A stretch of 64,000 bases of DNA from an uncultured Lachnospiraceae bacterium (GTDB lineage: Bacteria > Bacillota > Clostridia > Lachnospirales > Lachnospiraceae), in assembly GCA_934418125.1 (NCBI GenBank), contig CAKRWT010000001.1:1-64000 (forward strand), given 5' to 3'. Below, piece after piece: positions 1 to 7,402 of the stretch; within the stretch, counting starts at the first letter, position 1; every line of letters begins with the position of its first letter. Position numbers and translations under genes: made by a program. The notes under the pieces are model-generated. The model had not been told where the DNA came from, did no database searches, and saw only the letters and a list, made by a program, of their open reading frames with translations.

Positions 1-19
1 GGATAATCAGGTATTATCC
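1..19. terminator. hairpin at window edge, possible terminator
   Basis: A 7-bp perfect stem (GGATAAT/ATTATCC) with a 5-base loop is followed on the plus strand by TTCATT. It could end a gene lying left of the window. The U-tract is weak, so the call is tentative. Confidence 0.3.
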
Positions 20-169
20 TTCATTAACCTCTTTCATAACCACTGTTCTATAACGTTATTTATAGATTCAATTTTTAATATATTATACATCGCCTATTTA
101 TTTAGTACAATACTTTATTCTACAAAAATTTCCATCAAAAACTCAAAAACTCAAGTTTCTCCAATCTCA

Positions 170-198
170 TTGCATTATCCAATTCCTTATGCTATACT
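170..198 (+). promoter_or_regulatory. promoter of the type I toxin
   Basis: TTGCAT (170-175), a 17-base spacer and TATACT (193-198), with TGC directly before the -10 (extended -10). Transcription would start near 205, leaving a leader of about 78 bases before the toxin start. The leader holds CCCTCC (251-256), complementary both to GGAGGG at 241-246 and to the Shine-Dalgarno GGAGGG at 269-274. It also holds segments that pair with the 3' end of the transcript. Confidence 0.75.
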
Positions 199-212
199 TC
201 GCTCATGGGAAA

Positions 213-460
213 CCAGAGCCGGGCGGCTTACCCTCTTTTCGGAGGGGCTACCCTCCAGACGAAAGAAAGGAGGGCGTTGCCAATGTTTGTTACATACTCT
301 GATTTAATTCAGATTGGTATATTCATTGTCGCTCTTGTAGGTTTGTGTTACACAATCTTCAAGGGAAAACGAAAATAGCCGCCATTACCTGCGAATAATG
401 ACGGCTGACCTCTTATGAGGTTATCACTTTATTATTTGGGTAAGCCGTAGCTCTGGCTCT
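213..460 (+). promoter_or_regulatory. long-range 5'-3' pairing in toxin mRNA
   Basis: GGCTTACCC at 225-233 is perfectly complementary to GGGTAAGCC at 438-446. AGAGCC at 215-220 pairs with GGCTCT at 455-460, in nested order. Such leader-tail pairing keeps type I toxin mRNAs untranslatable until 3' processing. The sequence shows only the complementarity; the regulatory role is inferred. Confidence 0.6.
283..378 (+). CDS. type I toxin, holin-like membrane peptide
   Basis: A 31-residue peptide too short for normal gene calling. It has a polar N-terminus, one hydrophobic helix (about residues 8-26, rich in I, V, L, G) and a basic tail (KGKRK). Size, charge pattern and sequence style fit the putative holin-like toxins of clostridia (Hol_Tox type), single-helix peptides that damage the membrane from inside. 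The Shine-Dalgarno AAGGAGGG lies at 267-274, eight bases before ATG. The gene is bracketed by a sense promoter, an antisense promoter and complementary 5' and 3' UTR segments, the standard plan of a type I toxin gene. The toxin role is inferred from this architecture and family resemblance. Confidence 0.85.
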   Translation: MFVTYSDLIQIGIFIVALVGLCYTIFKGKRK

Positions 461-470
461 CCCTATTTAT
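365..470 (-). ncRNA. antisense antitoxin RNA (predicted)
   Basis: A promoter on the minus strand at 477-505 would start an RNA near 470 that runs back over the toxin 3' UTR and last codons. At 396-405/378-387 the minus strand forms a 10-bp stem (one mismatch, 8-base loop) followed by TATTTTCGTTTT, a credible intrinsic terminator, giving an RNA of about 100 nt. A second hairpin (408-421, ACCTC/GAGGT) lies inside it. Base pairing with the toxin mRNA over its whole length would follow directly from the overlap. Confidence 0.7.
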
Positions 471-476
471 AGCTAT

Positions 477-505
477 ACAATAGCATATTTATCCCCCTAA
501 TTCAA
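477..505 (-). promoter_or_regulatory. promoter of the antisense antitoxin RNA
   Basis: Read on the minus strand: TTGAAT (505-500), exactly 17 bases, TATTGT (482-477), with TGC just before the -10 (extended -10). It points back into the toxin gene. No minus-strand reading frame follows, so an RNA product is the simplest reading. Confidence 0.7.
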
Positions 506-537
506 GTCTATTCAAGCAATATTACGGAGGTTCTACT

Positions 538-1569
538 ATGTCATCCACACCTTTTTTAAGTATCATTGTTCCCATCTACAATGCAGAGCAATATCTGGAA
601 GAATGTCTCGACAGTATTCTCTGCCAGGAGTTGACTGATTACGAACTGATTCTAGTCGACGATGGTTCTACAGACAGCTCTCCAGCTATCTGTGACCACT
701 ATGCCTCCTCTCATTCCCAGGTACAGGTTTTGCATCAGCAAAATCAGGGATTGCCCGGAGCCAGACAATCCGGCTTTGCCATGGCAATAGGGGAATATAT
801 TGCCTTCGTAGATAGTGATGACCGTGTGGATTCCCGTATGTACCCTGCTATGTGTCAGCTTGCCAGGCAATATCGGGCAGATATTATTCACTGTGACTTT
901 ACTGCTGTAATGCCTGCCAAAGAAAAGGTCTGTGCCGTTCCCTATGAACCAGGCTTCTATGATAAAAAACGGCTTATGGAATCAGTGTACCCTAACATGA
1001 TTTATTCAGGGCAATTTTATACTTTTAACGCTGCACCAAATATCTGGAACAAGCTGTTTCGCCGTGAACTTCTGGCGAAGCATCTGTGTAAAGTCCCCCT
1101 TGCCATCCGCAATGGCGAGGACTTTCTGGTTACCTATCCCTGTATGTTAGATGCAGAATCCATCTATTTTACGGATATTCCCTATTATTATTATATCAGC
1201 CGTGCAGAGTCCATGTGCCACACCATTACTAAGCAACAACTCGAAAAAGTATTTCTTCTTTTTGAAACCATTGAAAGTAATTTTGACACGGCAACATATC
1301 CTTTTTTGAAGACACAGCTTGATTACTACCGCGTTTACCAGACCTTACTCTACGCATTACCCATTATGCAGGAAATGTATTCTGCACCGGGCGGCAAGAA
1401 ACAAATCCACAAGCTGTTCCATGAAATAACAGGAAGAAGTTATATTTATAGTTCAATAAAGCATGTTAAGCCTGCTAATCTGACTGGCATCCGGAATAAG
1501 CTTTTTGTTTATGGTGCAAAGATGCACTTTTTCCCACTTATTTTGATTGCCGCCAGACCTCAGACATAG
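538..1569 (+). CDS. GT2 family glycosyltransferase
   Basis: A 343-residue cytoplasmic GT-A-fold transferase of the kind that adds one sugar to a growing cell-surface polysaccharide. The N-terminal nucleotide-binding strand (SIIVPIYN, about residues 8-15), LVDDGSTD near 40 and the metal-binding FVDSDD near 87 are clear. The C-terminal third is the variable acceptor part and has no obvious membrane segment. GGAGG at 524-528 supports the ATG. It stands alone on the plus strand, just after the toxin-antitoxin module and convergent with the next operon. No separate promoter is evident, so it may be transcribed from further upstream. Sugar specificity cannot be read. Confidence 0.85.
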   Translation: MSSTPFLSIIVPIYNAEQYLEECLDSILCQELTDYELILVDDGSTDSSPAICDHYASSHSQVQVLHQQNQGLPGARQSGFAMAIGEYIAFVDSDDRVDSRMYPAMCQLARQYRADIIHCDFTAVMPAKEKVCAVPYEPGFYDKKRLMESVYPNMIYSGQFYTFNAAPNIWNKLFRRELLAKHLCKVPLAIRNGEDFLVTYPCMLDAESIYFTDIPYYYYISRAESMCHTITKQQLEKVFLLFETIESNFDTATYPFLKTQLDYYRVYQTLLYALPIMQEMYSAPGGKKQIHKLFHEITGRSYIYSSIKHVKPANLTGIRNKLFVYGAKMHFFPLILIAARPQT

Positions 1570-1586
1570 TACGTACTTTTGCTTAA

Positions 1587-1608
1587 CTGGCAAATGCGCT
1601 TCTACCAG
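1587..1608. terminator. weak hairpin between convergent genes
   Basis: CTGG(C)A...TACCAG forms a short stem with one mismatch between the stop codons of the convergent genes ending at 1569 and 1655. No good U-tract follows on either strand. It is the only terminator-like structure in this gap. Confidence 0.25.
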
Positions 1609-1654
1609 CCACCTCTTACCGCTTTCTTAGGGTAATCGTAATATAACTCTCCTG

Positions 1655-3238
1655 CTAATTGTCCATGGCCATTCCATGGGCAGCATAGCAGAAATATAGA
1701 GGCAACGCCACATAATAGATATAAATATACCGGAAATTGCTGACTGGACCTAACAAAAATGTCAGGAACAATCCTATGAGTGCCGTAAAAGCCAAAACAC
1801 AGTCCGCTCTTCTATTCTTAATAATCAGATAAACACATACCACCAGACTCATGAACGGAAATGCCAGGGAATAAAAATACCGGATACCCGGAAGCTGCAT
1901 CAGCCAGTGTTCATGCCCGGCGATTTGCTCATAGAAGCCATGTACCTTTGGCAATAGTCCGGCATTATCCACCCAGAAGACTTCCCGTTCCTGCGTATCC
2001 GTTTCTATATACTCCCGGTTGGAATAAGGGTCTGGAAATTCCGCGTTGGGATACCAATAGTCCACATTTAAATCCAAAAAAATACAGAAACTCTCTACCG
2101 GAGCTTTTTTCACGATACTCAAATAAGTCTTCCAGAACGTCTTACTGTCCTCTTTATATAATTCTTCATCAAAAGAACTTTTTACATAATCAGCAAAGTG
2201 TCGATTGAAATTGGCTACATCAGGAATATAATCCAACAATACCTGCTTTTCTTCCTCCGTGAGCAACTCCGGATAATTCACATAGATTCCACTCATTTGT
2301 GTTAGTATCAAGGGAAATGCTTCGCTTCGTTCCCCCGACTCCACTCCCACTAGCGGGAAAATCAGTTTCATAATTACATAATAAGTAACCACTATCATGC
2401 AAAGTATCCATTTCACGCACTTTGCATATTTCATAATAAAAGCTGCTAAAAGCACCAACAGCATGACGTATATCATATTATTGCGAAACAGACATGCCAG
2501 CAGACCGGCCAAAAAAAGTGCAGTTTCCTGTTTTCTGCCAACTTCTGACTGTGCGCTGTGCAACATGATTAAAAATACAATGAAAAAGCCGGAAAATAAA
2601 ATATCCTTTGTCATGCTAAACGACATAACAGGAAGCACCGGTGTAAGCAGATAATACAAATAAACTGCTATTAGTGCATAAATGTTATCTGTCAGCTTAT
2701 AAACAGTATAAACAACCACCATGCTGACAGTCACTACCACAAGCATTTCAGACACGCTGTAAACAGCCAGTGCAACTGTCTGTTCCATCCCGGAAAAACA
2801 ACTGCCTATTATCAGACAAACTCTCCACACCAAAGTATGCAGCACCGGGTGATGTGTATTTAAAGGGTCATAGCCATACGCCTGATAAGTCTGTGGTGGT
2901 GCGTCATAAGCAAAAGTCCCCGGGTAATAGGACACATAACAGATAAAATAAACTCCTGCCAGAATTATCCACAATACCAGAAAAGCCCATCGACCTGCCA
3001 CGACTTTTCTTGCCGTTTGCCATTGCCTTATCTTTGCTGCTTTTTTCAGAAATAAATCTAACAGCCCTAATGCAATTGCAGATACAATACCCACTCCCAG
3101 AAAAAGCAGTACATATTTCGCCGGATTTTGAACTATTCCTCTAAAATCTGTCGTTTCATAAATGGTTTTTCCAAGGCAATAAACTACTGCAATCACAAAA
3201 CCATATATACATTCCGTAAGACATCCTCTTTTGCACAT
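1655..3238 (-). CDS. DUF6020-like polytopic membrane protein (GT-C-like)
   Basis: A 527-residue protein with about a dozen hydrophobic segments. Between early segments it has an extracellular loop with YYPGTFAYDAPPQ and a following HHPVLHT motif, matching what I know of the DUF6020 family. Those proteins resemble GT-C glycosyltransferases, which use polyprenyl-phosphate sugars outside the membrane with an acidic residue in the first loop. A second soluble loop spans about residues 310-450. The ATG overlaps the stop of the preceding gene by one base (TGATG at 3240-3236), so translation is probably coupled. Function is inferred from topology; substrate unknown. Confidence 0.6.
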   Translation of the reverse strand: MCKRGCLTECIYGFVIAVVYCLGKTIYETTDFRGIVQNPAKYVLLFLGVGIVSAIALGLLDLFLKKAAKIRQWQTARKVVAGRWAFLVLWIILAGVYFICYVSYYPGTFAYDAPPQTYQAYGYDPLNTHHPVLHTLVWRVCLIIGSCFSGMEQTVALAVYSVSEMLVVVTVSMVVVYTVYKLTDNIYALIAVYLYYLLTPVLPVMSFSMTKDILFSGFFIVFLIMLHSAQSEVGRKQETALFLAGLLACLFRNNMIYVMLLVLLAAFIMKYAKCVKWILCMIVVTYYVIMKLIFPLVGVESGERSEAFPLILTQMSGIYVNYPELLTEEEKQVLLDYIPDVANFNRHFADYVKSSFDEELYKEDSKTFWKTYLSIVKKAPVESFCIFLDLNVDYWYPNAEFPDPYSNREYIETDTQEREVFWVDNAGLLPKVHGFYEQIAGHEHWLMQLPGIRYFYSLAFPFMSLVVCVYLIIKNRRADCVLAFTALIGLFLTFLLGPVSNFRYIYIYYVALPLYFCYAAHGMAMDN

Positions 3239-5043
3239 CAGTATCCTTCTTCCCCCACATTTGTTGCTTCCTGATGATAAAACTGGTTCATCGCCTCTGT
3301 TCCATCATCCAGGGCAATCGTCTTATGAAACAGATTGGTCGTTTGCAATAAACCAACAAATAATATCGTTAGTGCCAGTCCCATAATAATGGTGACTATT
3401 TTGCGCCGTTTCCACTGCATTGTTCCATTTTTAACCACAAGGGCTGTATCCTCTATTCCCCTGGTCAAGTCCAAATACCCTTTTACCGCATAGGGAATCA
3501 GCACTAAGAAGTACGGTATCGTGTACGAAGCCCCGGATTCCCACACAAAATGGAACAGATAACCTCCCAGGAAAATGACAATCCCCATCAATTCATAGAG
3601 ATTCCTGCTTCTCCAACGAATGAACAGATACAACACTACCCCTATCCAAATGAGTGTCTGCACATAATTCAAAATAACCGAAAGCGCAACCTTCGCCTGA
3701 CCATCAATCAGACTCCGGGCAAAACCAGGGATGACTTTTGCTGATTCTCTACCTTCCGTTCTTTCCATTGCTACAAAGGTAGGGTCATTCCACTGAAATG
3801 CCATCTTTTTTGCAAAGAAAGTTACCCCATCATCCAGTGGATTTTCACTCATCCGCTTGATGACCTTCTTAATGTCAGTGATTGTGGCTTCTTTTACCAA
3901 TTCACTATCATAATGATACCGTTTAAAAATATTAATAATATAGCCGTTATACTCGCCTGGTCCGGTTGCATCTTCAGAATCCTGGAGTCCCATAAATACC
4001 CAGGAAACCATAGCCGCCCCATCCGACAATTCATAACCCGAAATATTTTCCACTGTTTTCTGATATGCTTTCGTACATCCCACATAGGAAAGCACCATCA
4101 TTGCCACACAAAGCAGTGAACACAGCCAACGCCTGGGCTTCCATTCATTTCCGTTCTCTTTTCCCTTCCTGCCGAAACTGTCAATGGCGTCATATACGAG
4201 AAAACAACTCATTGCTACCAGATAAATCAAACAGTTGGATTTCAATACAATCGCAATGCCTATGCATATTGCAGCTCCAATTCCATAACGAATTCTGCCC
4301 GATTCCAGATATTTCATAACCAGATAGACTGCTGCCATAGCAAATGCCATACCCGGTATGATGCCATATAAATAGGTAACATAGTACAGCATCGGCACCC
4401 AGCATAAAACGGCAAGATATGCCATTACCGGAACGGCTTTGTCCTCTTTCCAGAATTTCTGCGCCAATTTCGCTATAAAATAGTAAATCACCGCTAATGC
4501 TGCCGCATTGATTATCTGCAGTCCCACATAATTATTCATCCCTACCAGATAGGACATCAAATAATAGAAAAGAATAATTCCCGACTGAAATGGGTAATTA
4601 AATAAATATTCCCCTTCCTCAAAAGCGGAAAAGTCTCCATTCCGCCACTGCATCGCAATCGCATACACTTTCGCCGGGTCATTGCCAGGTTTTAACTGTG
4701 TCACAGCAATCCAATAGATTCCCAGTGCACAGGTTAACAGACTAAGTCCTAACAAAATCCATTTACTGTCTATCTTCCTAATCTTTCCATTTACCTTTAA
4801 CTTTCGATAACTATGAAGAATTATCCACAAACACAAAATAAACACTACGAATACCACGAAATGTTTCCATGGACTATCCGTAATGTTTAAGGTTCGTTTG
4901 CACAGACTGCCATCCTCATTTTCTACCCATCCAATAAAACTGGTACTGAAAATACTGTGTAAAAATAACACAAAAATAATGGCTGCTGCCAGTAGTCTGA
5001 TGAAGCTATTTACGATTTGATAAAAGGAAATCTTGTTTTTCAT
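3238..5043 (-). CDS. GT39/GT-C-like membrane glycosyltransferase
   Basis: A 601-residue polytopic membrane protein. The first large outer loop carries GNDPAKVYAIAMQWRNGDFS followed by YLFNYPFQSGI. This is the acidic first-loop plan of ArnT/PMT-type GT-C enzymes, which move a sugar from a polyprenyl carrier to an acceptor outside the membrane. A soluble segment near residues 330-430 precedes the last helices. It is the first gene of a two-gene unit with the DUF6020-like protein (stop-start overlap), so the two may act on the same surface polymer. The ribosome site (AAGGA) is distant from the ATG and weak. Exact family and substrate are uncertain. Confidence 0.65.
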   Translation of the reverse strand: MKNKISFYQIVNSFIRLLAAAIIFVLFLHSIFSTSFIGWVENEDGSLCKRTLNITDSPWKHFVVFVVFILCLWIILHSYRKLKVNGKIRKIDSKWILLGLSLLTCALGIYWIAVTQLKPGNDPAKVYAIAMQWRNGDFSAFEEGEYLFNYPFQSGIILFYYLMSYLVGMNNYVGLQIINAAALAVIYYFIAKLAQKFWKEDKAVPVMAYLAVLCWVPMLYYVTYLYGIIPGMAFAMAAVYLVMKYLESGRIRYGIGAAICIGIAIVLKSNCLIYLVAMSCFLVYDAIDSFGRKGKENGNEWKPRRWLCSLLCVAMMVLSYVGCTKAYQKTVENISGYELSDGAAMVSWVFMGLQDSEDATGPGEYNGYIINIFKRYHYDSELVKEATITDIKKVIKRMSENPLDDGVTFFAKKMAFQWNDPTFVAMERTEGRESAKVIPGFARSLIDGQAKVALSVILNYVQTLIWIGVVLYLFIRWRSRNLYELMGIVIFLGGYLFHFVWESGASYTIPYFLVLIPYAVKGYLDLTRGIEDTALVVKNGTMQWKRRKIVTIIMGLALTILFVGLLQTTNLFHKTIALDDGTEAMNQFYHQEATNVGEEGY

Positions 5044-5100
5044 ATTTATTTCATGGTATCCTTGTCTGATTTGGTCGCTCTTTCATTATATCTGACTTAG

Positions 5101-5129
5101 ATTTTACCGCATTCTGGTGGAATGTACAA
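5101..5129 (-). promoter_or_regulatory. candidate promoter for the 3238-5043 operon
   Basis: On the minus strand TTGTAC (5129-5124), a 17-base spacer and TAAAAT (5106-5101). A perfect TATAAT at 5090-5085 lies slightly downstream but lacks a good -35. One of the two probably drives the two-gene unit. Confidence 0.45.
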
Positions 5130-5202
5130 TGAAATAGTGAATAGCAAATTAATTATGATTTCTTATATTGGCTTTATTACTCTCACATATAAACTAATTC
5201 CA

Positions 5203-6525
5203 CTATTTATATCTATGAATATCATCCAAAATAGCACATACACATTTAGCATAACCATTTTTGATATCTGATGATATTATTTGACTCTTATGATTTGAAT
5301 CAATATCTCTAAATAAATAGAATAAAGCTTCTATTTTAGCATTCTCTCCCTTGTTCTTCTTTTTACAGAACAATGTCACTTCTTTTGCCCTTCCTGCCTC
5401 TTTAGTCATATTATAAAACACATATATGCTTTTACATACATTAATATATCGAATATAATTATTGCTAAATATTGAAGATGTACAAACATACCTATATTTA
5501 TATTCGCTCTGAAACCGATATACATGTTTCCGTTTGTATTTAAATTCATAACTATAAAAATTATATATTAATAAAATACCCATGGCACTCATCCATTTAA
5601 ATCGATAAGTAATCGCAGTTACTACAAACAATACATTTAAAAGTACAATAATGTAATAATTCTCTCCATCAATCCCAAACTTATTCAATAATATAGCTAC
5701 AAAATTAATATCAATTACTGCCATTACCCAAAAACTTCTTTTTGCCAATCTCTTCATTGTATTTTTATCCCTAAAATTTCTGCCATATTTTAGGTCCATT
5801 AACATGGATATTTCTATTTTATCTAATAAACATAAATATTCATTTACTAGTATATCCAACATTTCCTGGATATCATTCTTACTCTGCAATTCAATTGGAT
5901 TTCTATAATTAGAATACTCTATATTTTGATATAACGAAAATAATACTCGCTTTTCAGCATATGAACTAAACATAATGCCAGCAAATATATTTACAATATA
6001 AAAAAATAAGAACAAATATACCAAGAACACCCAATGTAACAATATTACTCTTGATGTAAATGCTGCAGTGCACATTATAATAATACAAACCATTAAATGT
6101 TTAAAAAAATCTTGAATGTGCAAATAAGTGGATATCTTATAAGCTGGGATAATTCCTTTTTCTATTTTCCATTTAGAAAGCAATGTCCAAATTGTTACCA
6201 ACCCTACAAAGGAACCCAATGCTATATTTAATAATTCATAACTATTATTATCAGGACGTTCAACATGCACAGCTTTTAAAGCTAAATAGATAATCACACA
6301 TATTATATACCCCAAAACCGTTCTTTCATAATAGTCAAAATTAAGCAAAAAGTTATTTTTGCTCCGCTCTATCTGCTTATTATCATCATTCTCCTCTCCC
6401 CATTTCTGTACGATTTTTCTACCTGCTAATAACCAACATAACATGACTATGCAGTATTGCCCTATGAAAATAGCATATTGTCTATCAGCACAAATTCCGC
6501 TAATAAGTTTATCTAAAAGTGCCAT
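5203..6525 (-). CDS. unknown AT-rich polytopic membrane protein
   Basis: A 440-residue protein I do not recognise. There are several hydrophobic segments in two groups (about residues 15-35, 70-190 and 265-325), a charged segment between them with a DKIEISMLMD stretch, and a basic cytoplasmic-looking C-terminal tail of about 110 residues. The region is visibly more AT-rich than the NRPS genes to its right. It follows the broken AbiH gene in the same direction and has its own candidate promoter. Neighbourhood hints at an accessory or defence role, but nothing in the sequence proves it. Confidence 0.65.
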   Translation of the reverse strand: MALLDKLISGICADRQYAIFIGQYCIVMLCWLLAGRKIVQKWGEENDDNKQIERSKNNFLLNFDYYERTVLGYIICVIIYLALKAVHVERPDNNSYELLNIALGSFVGLVTIWTLLSKWKIEKGIIPAYKISTYLHIQDFFKHLMVCIIIMCTAAFTSRVILLHWVFLVYLFLFFYIVNIFAGIMFSSYAEKRVLFSLYQNIEYSNYRNPIELQSKNDIQEMLDILVNEYLCLLDKIEISMLMDLKYGRNFRDKNTMKRLAKRSFWVMAVIDINFVAILLNKFGIDGENYYIIVLLNVLFVVTAITYRFKWMSAMGILLIYNFYSYEFKYKRKHVYRFQSEYKYRYVCTSSIFSNNYIRYINVCKSIYVFYNMTKEAGRAKEVTLFCKKKNKGENAKIEALFYLFRDIDSNHKSQIISSDIKNGYAKCVCAILDDIHRYK

Positions 6526-6591
6526 ATGTCAACCTATCCTCTTACTCTATTTCCATTCTAACTTCAATATAATATTTGAATTTAAGTGAAA

Positions 6592-6621
6592 ATACTAGCT
6601 TTTTTAATATAACCATATCAA
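6592..6621 (-). promoter_or_regulatory. candidate promoter for the unknown membrane protein
   Basis: On the minus strand TTGATA (6621-6616), an 18-base spacer and TAGTAT (6597-6592). It is followed by an AGAGGA ribosome site upstream of the ATG at 6525. Confidence 0.4.
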
Positions 6622-6727
6622 ATTTCTGTAAGTAAAGTCATAAAATTAATTGACAATATATTTTCTACACGGTAGTCTTTCACAAATATATACTTCTCTT
6701 AATTAATGATTTACTTTCTATACCATT

Positions 6728-7402
6728 CTACTCGTCTCCCGCATTCTCTAACTCAAACATTTTTACAGGATGCATGTCATCATATAGCACAACATATATT
6801 TTTTCTTTTACTTTAGCAATTTCTTCTTCTGCGGCTATAATTTTACATCCTTCTATAAACCGTTGCTTTACATTATCTTTGTCAAAGTAACCATTACAAT
6901 AATAATATATAATAAGTTCGCTCTGTTCGTTTAATAGACAGCTATAAATATTTCTCCACCACCAATTATCTGTTTCACCTATTGAAGTGCCATAAATAAT
7001 AAATAATTTTACATCGTTAAAGTAAGATTTATACTTTTGATTACTTTGTGCCCAATATGATTTATTGAACCGATTAAGCACTCTATCTGTGACATATTCT
7101 TTATTCTCTATTCCAAATAGTAATGATCTCGGGATACTCTGATATCCATGAGGATGGATTGTATCTGTCATAATAAAAGAGGACCACACTGTTCTTTCAT
7201 TCATATTAATTTTAGAAAATCCATTTGGATTAGGATAAAAATCAAAATTTGTATCAACACTCTTATATGGATGTGGTTCAAACTGATACTTGTCCAAATA
7301 TATGTAATTATCAAATAGAGATGTATAATTAAAATTAACAAATAAATAATTGTAATAGTCTGTACTTGTCGATTCCCATATTCTATTCATAGATAATTTC
7401 AT
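6728..7402 (-). pseudogene. abiH: 5'-truncated AbiH-family abortive-infection gene
   Basis: The frame reads the C-terminal half of the AbiH phage-resistance family: VNFNYT near residue 24, IHPHG, LLFGIEN, FNKSYW, then IIYGTSIGETDNWWW near residue 140. Known AbiH proteins begin with a nucleotide-binding-like IGNGFDLA segment and are clearly longer; that N-terminal half is absent here. The frame only becomes AbiH-like where the permease gene of the NRPS cluster ends (stop at 7385-7383), and its first codons lie inside that gene without a ribosome site. I read this as a gene cut by arrival of the cluster or by deletion. A short functional protein is less likely. Confidence 0.75.

Noticed and set aside
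5044..5060. Mini-frame ATG AAA TAA with upstream AAGGA just before the gene starting at 5043
   Set aside because: Two codons only; no evidence of a leader-peptide mechanism, and chance is likely in AT-rich DNA.
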